Below are positions 7,751 to 9,420 of a stretch of DNA of 9,420 nucleotides, in pieces. The stretch covers positions 1-9,420 of the forward strand of contig JAOABT010000309.1 of NCBI GenBank assembly GCA_026418215.1, written 5' to 3'. The translations under genes were made by a program, and so were the position numbers. This stretch comes from Clostridia bacterium (GTDB lineage Bacteria > Bacillota > Clostridia > DSM-8532). The notes beneath the pieces are model-generated. The model saw only the letters and a list, made by a program, of their open reading frames with translations. It ran no database searches and was not told the origin of the DNA. How positions within the stretch are numbered: position 1 is the first letter of the stretch; every line of letters starts with the position of its first letter.

Positions 7751-7914
7751 CAGCTAATACCTGGTGCATCCTTTCTCTTTATCAGTCCTGAACCGGGTAT
7801 AAAGCTTACCCTATACCAAAGCCCCTGGAACCATAATAAGCGAGCTGTGGATAGCAATTATAAAAAATACTGGACGCCTTTGTTTGACAAAAAACGATAA
7901 CTGAGGAAATTTAC
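7751..7914 (+). other. Intergenic gap between secA and folC with weak overlapping inverted repeats
   Basis: These 164 bases hold no coding frame I can support and no convincing intrinsic terminator for secA. Two short inverted repeats overlap: GGGTA/TACCC (7795-7799 with 7807-7811) and GGTATA/TATACC (7796-7801 with 7812-7817). They cannot both form, and neither is followed by a T-run. Possible promoter pieces are TATAAA at 7859-7864 without a -35, and TTGACA at 7884-7889 without a -10. Whether folC is read from secA or from its own promoter cannot be decided from the sequence. Confidence 0.4.
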
Positions 7915-9213
7915 GTGACTTATTCTGAAGCCATAGAATTCTTAAACAGCCGAAAAAGCCTGGGCATCAAGCCAGGCCTTGAACGAGTAAAAGCCCTGCT
8001 TGAGCGGTTTGATAGCCCCGAGCAAGGGCTTCCTTGTATTCATGTGGCAGGAACCAATGGGAAGGGCTCCACCTCCATGTTTTTATCTCATATCCTGATT
8101 GAGGCCGGCTACAAAACAGGCCTTTTTACCTCGCCCTTCATTGCATCACCCTGCGAAATGTTCCGCGTCAATAATCAACCCATAACGCAAGAAGAATTTA
8201 CGGCTCTTATTGAGGAAGCTAAGGGCCATTGCCACGCATTAGACAAGCTTCTTGACCAAGGGCCAACCGAATATGAAATCTATGCGGTTATTGCGCTGGT
8301 TTGCTTTAAACGGAGCAACTGCCAGCTTGCAGTTATAGAAGCCTGTATGGGCGGAAGATTTGATTGCACCAATGTTCTGTCACAGCCCGAAGTTTGTGTC
8401 ATCACAAAGCTGTCCCTTGAGCATCAGCAGTTTCTGGGGTCATCCTTGGAAGAAATAGCCTGGCACAAGGTGGGTATTCTCAAGGAAGGAGCGCCGCTTG
8501 TAACCTACCCCCAGCATGGTGAGGCTATGTCTGTCATTCATGACGAAGCACTTAAACTTCAATCCGAGGTATTTTCTGTTGATCTGGGACTAATTCAGAT
8601 CAGAGAGCTGAAACGGACGGGCTTGACCTTTGACTTTGAAGGTCTAAAAAGCCTGCGACTATGCATTCCTGCCCTTTACCAGACAGAAAACGCTGTTCTC
8701 GCCATTAAGAGCTGTGAGCTCCTGATAAAAAAAGGCTGGTCCATATCGGAGTCAGCCGTCAGGCAGGGTCTTGCAAAAGCCAGGTGGCCCGGTCGCTTTG
8801 AATTTCTGTTTCGGCAGCCTGATTTTATTCTGGATTGCTGCCATAACCCCGACGGTGTAGAAGCCTTTGTCCGATCCTTTCAAGCCCTGTATGGGGACAA
8901 AAAGGCTGTTGTTTTGTTCGGCGCCATGAAGGACAAGGACTGTGATACCATGATCAAGAGCCTTTCTTGTATAGCGAAAGCGTTTGTTCCGGTTCAGTCG
9001 GACAACCCTAGAGCCCTGCCGGTCCAAGAGCTTCACACAATCGCTGACAAGTATTGTGAATTTGTTATAGAAAATGATACAATAAAGGATGCGGTGACAA
9101 AAAGTCTTGCAGCTGTAGAGAAAGATGGCATTATCTGCGCGCTTGGGTCCCATTTCCATGCGGAAAGTGTCATAAAAGCTCTTCGAGCCATTCTGGAGGG
9201 GTCTAAATGTTGA
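7915..9213 (+). CDS. folC: Divergent folylpolyglutamate synthase / dihydrofolate synthase (FolC family, Mur ligase fold)
   Basis: FolC enzymes add glutamate to folates in the cytoplasm by ATP-driven acyl-phosphate chemistry; some also make dihydrofolate from dihydropteroate. The product is 432 residues, a normal length. The P-loop HVAGTNGKGSTS is at 43-54. The second magnesium region reads EACMGGRFDCTN (142-153), where the family usually has E-x-G-x-G-G-R-x-D-A-T-N. KLSLEH (165-170) stands in for the usual SIGLDH, keeping the metal-ligand His170. IAWHKVGILK (181-190) stands in for IAxEKAGIxK, keeping Lys185, the lysine carbamylated in characterised members. WPGRFE (291-296) is intact, and LDCCHNPDG (306-314) replaces LDGAHNPxG. 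The core catalytic residues remain, so an active enzyme is likely, but several near-invariant neighbours differ and the protein has 17 cysteines. The GTG start has a GAGG site 8 bases upstream. The gene overlaps the next one by 7 bases. A related Mur-ligase-fold enzyme with a changed substrate is an alternative. Confidence 0.88.
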   Translation: MTYSEAIEFLNSRKSLGIKPGLERVKALLERFDSPEQGLPCIHVAGTNGKGSTSMFLSHILIEAGYKTGLFTSPFIASPCEMFRVNNQPITQEEFTALIEEAKGHCHALDKLLDQGPTEYEIYAVIALVCFKRSNCQLAVIEACMGGRFDCTNVLSQPEVCVITKLSLEHQQFLGSSLEEIAWHKVGILKEGAPLVTYPQHGEAMSVIHDEALKLQSEVFSVDLGLIQIRELKRTGLTFDFEGLKSLRLCIPALYQTENAVLAIKSCELLIKKGWSISESAVRQGLAKARWPGRFEFLFRQPDFILDCCHNPDGVEAFVRSFQALYGDKKAVVLFGAMKDKDCDTMIKSLSCIAKAFVPVQSDNPRALPVQELHTIADKYCEFVIENDTIKDAVTKSLAAVEKDGIICALGSHFHAESVIKALRAILEGSKC

Positions 9214-9420
9214 GTATCAGTGAGGAATTGACTAATTTCAAGCCCATCAACATAGAAAATGTGGAGCAAAAGATCGGTAAAATCCCGGAGGACATGCGCA
9301 ACGCCATTGATATGTACAACAAGGCCCTCGAGGATATTGCGAATAAGAATGAGGATATGGCCATCATTGCCCTAAAAAAGGCTGTAGCCCTTTATCCTGC
9401 TTTTTATGAGGCGATGAACC
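9207..9420 (+). CDS. TPR-like repeat protein, N-terminal part (truncated by window edge)
   Basis: From the ATG at 9207 a frame of 71 codons runs open to the right edge. A strong GGAGGG site at 9195-9200 lies 6 bases upstream, inside the end of folC, and the start overlaps the folC stop region in an ATGTTGA arrangement (9207-9213). The two genes are therefore probably translationally coupled. After a polar N-terminal stretch (1-27), residues 30-71 form a helix pair resembling a tetratricopeptide repeat: AIDMYNKALEDIANKNEDMA followed by LKKAVALYPAFYEAMN, with small and aromatic residues near the usual TPR positions. No signal peptide or membrane segment is seen in this part. TPR domains bind other proteins; the partner and role cannot be inferred from this fragment. 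The rest of the protein, including any C-terminal membrane or enzymatic domain, is outside the window. Confidence 0.75.
   Translation, partial: MLSISEELTNFKPINIENVEQKIGKIPEDMRNAIDMYNKALEDIANKNEDMAIIALKKAVALYPAFYEAMN

Noticed and set aside
7884..7912. TTGACA upstream of folC as its promoter
   Set aside because: No acceptable -10 occurs 16-18 bases downstream; the place is occupied by AAATTT and the ribosome binding site region.
1..9420. CRISPR arrays, tRNA or rRNA genes, insertion sequences, phage or defence genes
   Set aside because: I looked on both strands and saw no spaced direct-repeat array, cloverleaf, transposase motif or terminal inverted repeats; all sizeable genes are housekeeping families or edge fragments.

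Overview
The window reads as chromosomal DNA from a low-to-moderate GC Bacillota, most likely a motile clostridial lineage. The reasons are a Firmicutes-type HelD, a YerC-type TrpR-family regulator, a SecA with the charged NBD2 insertion I associate with clostridia, a chemotaxis CheW, and strong GGAGG-type ribosome binding sites on nearly every gene. This placement is inference from protein families; no rRNA or other phylogenetic marker is present. Gene density is high, no gene-free stretch exceeds 300 bases, and I see no mobile element, CRISPR array, tRNA or rRNA.

Left half (minus strand, reading right to left): helD (RNA polymerase recycling ATPase), argJ (ornithine/glutamate N-acetyltransferase) and cheW (chemotaxis coupling protein) run in the same direction with gaps of 35 and 88 bases. 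A good intrinsic terminator follows cheW. Beyond it, a further minus-strand gene starts and leaves the window at its left edge; it encodes a protein of unknown family with one N-terminal membrane segment. helD, argJ and cheW have no obvious shared pathway, so they look like a loose housekeeping transcription unit.

Centre: a 177-base divergent intergenic region separates helD from yerC-secA. On the plus strand it holds a perfect extended -10 promoter, followed by two copies of TTTGCAT one helical turn apart. yerC starts at a GTG and overlaps secA by 14 bases, so a small DNA-binding regulator and the Sec translocase motor are probably co-transcribed and translationally coupled. The prfB gene that follows secA in many Firmicutes is absent.

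Right half (plus strand): after 164 bases with no clear terminator comes a divergent, cysteine-rich folC homologue (folylpolyglutamate/dihydrofolate synthase family). It overlaps by 7 bases a TPR-like protein gene that runs off the right edge.

Most of the window is ordinary housekeeping sequence and I did not find a new defence or mobile system. The items most worth a second look are the yerC-secA coupling with its possible operator repeats, the divergent folC, and the unidentified membrane protein at the left edge.
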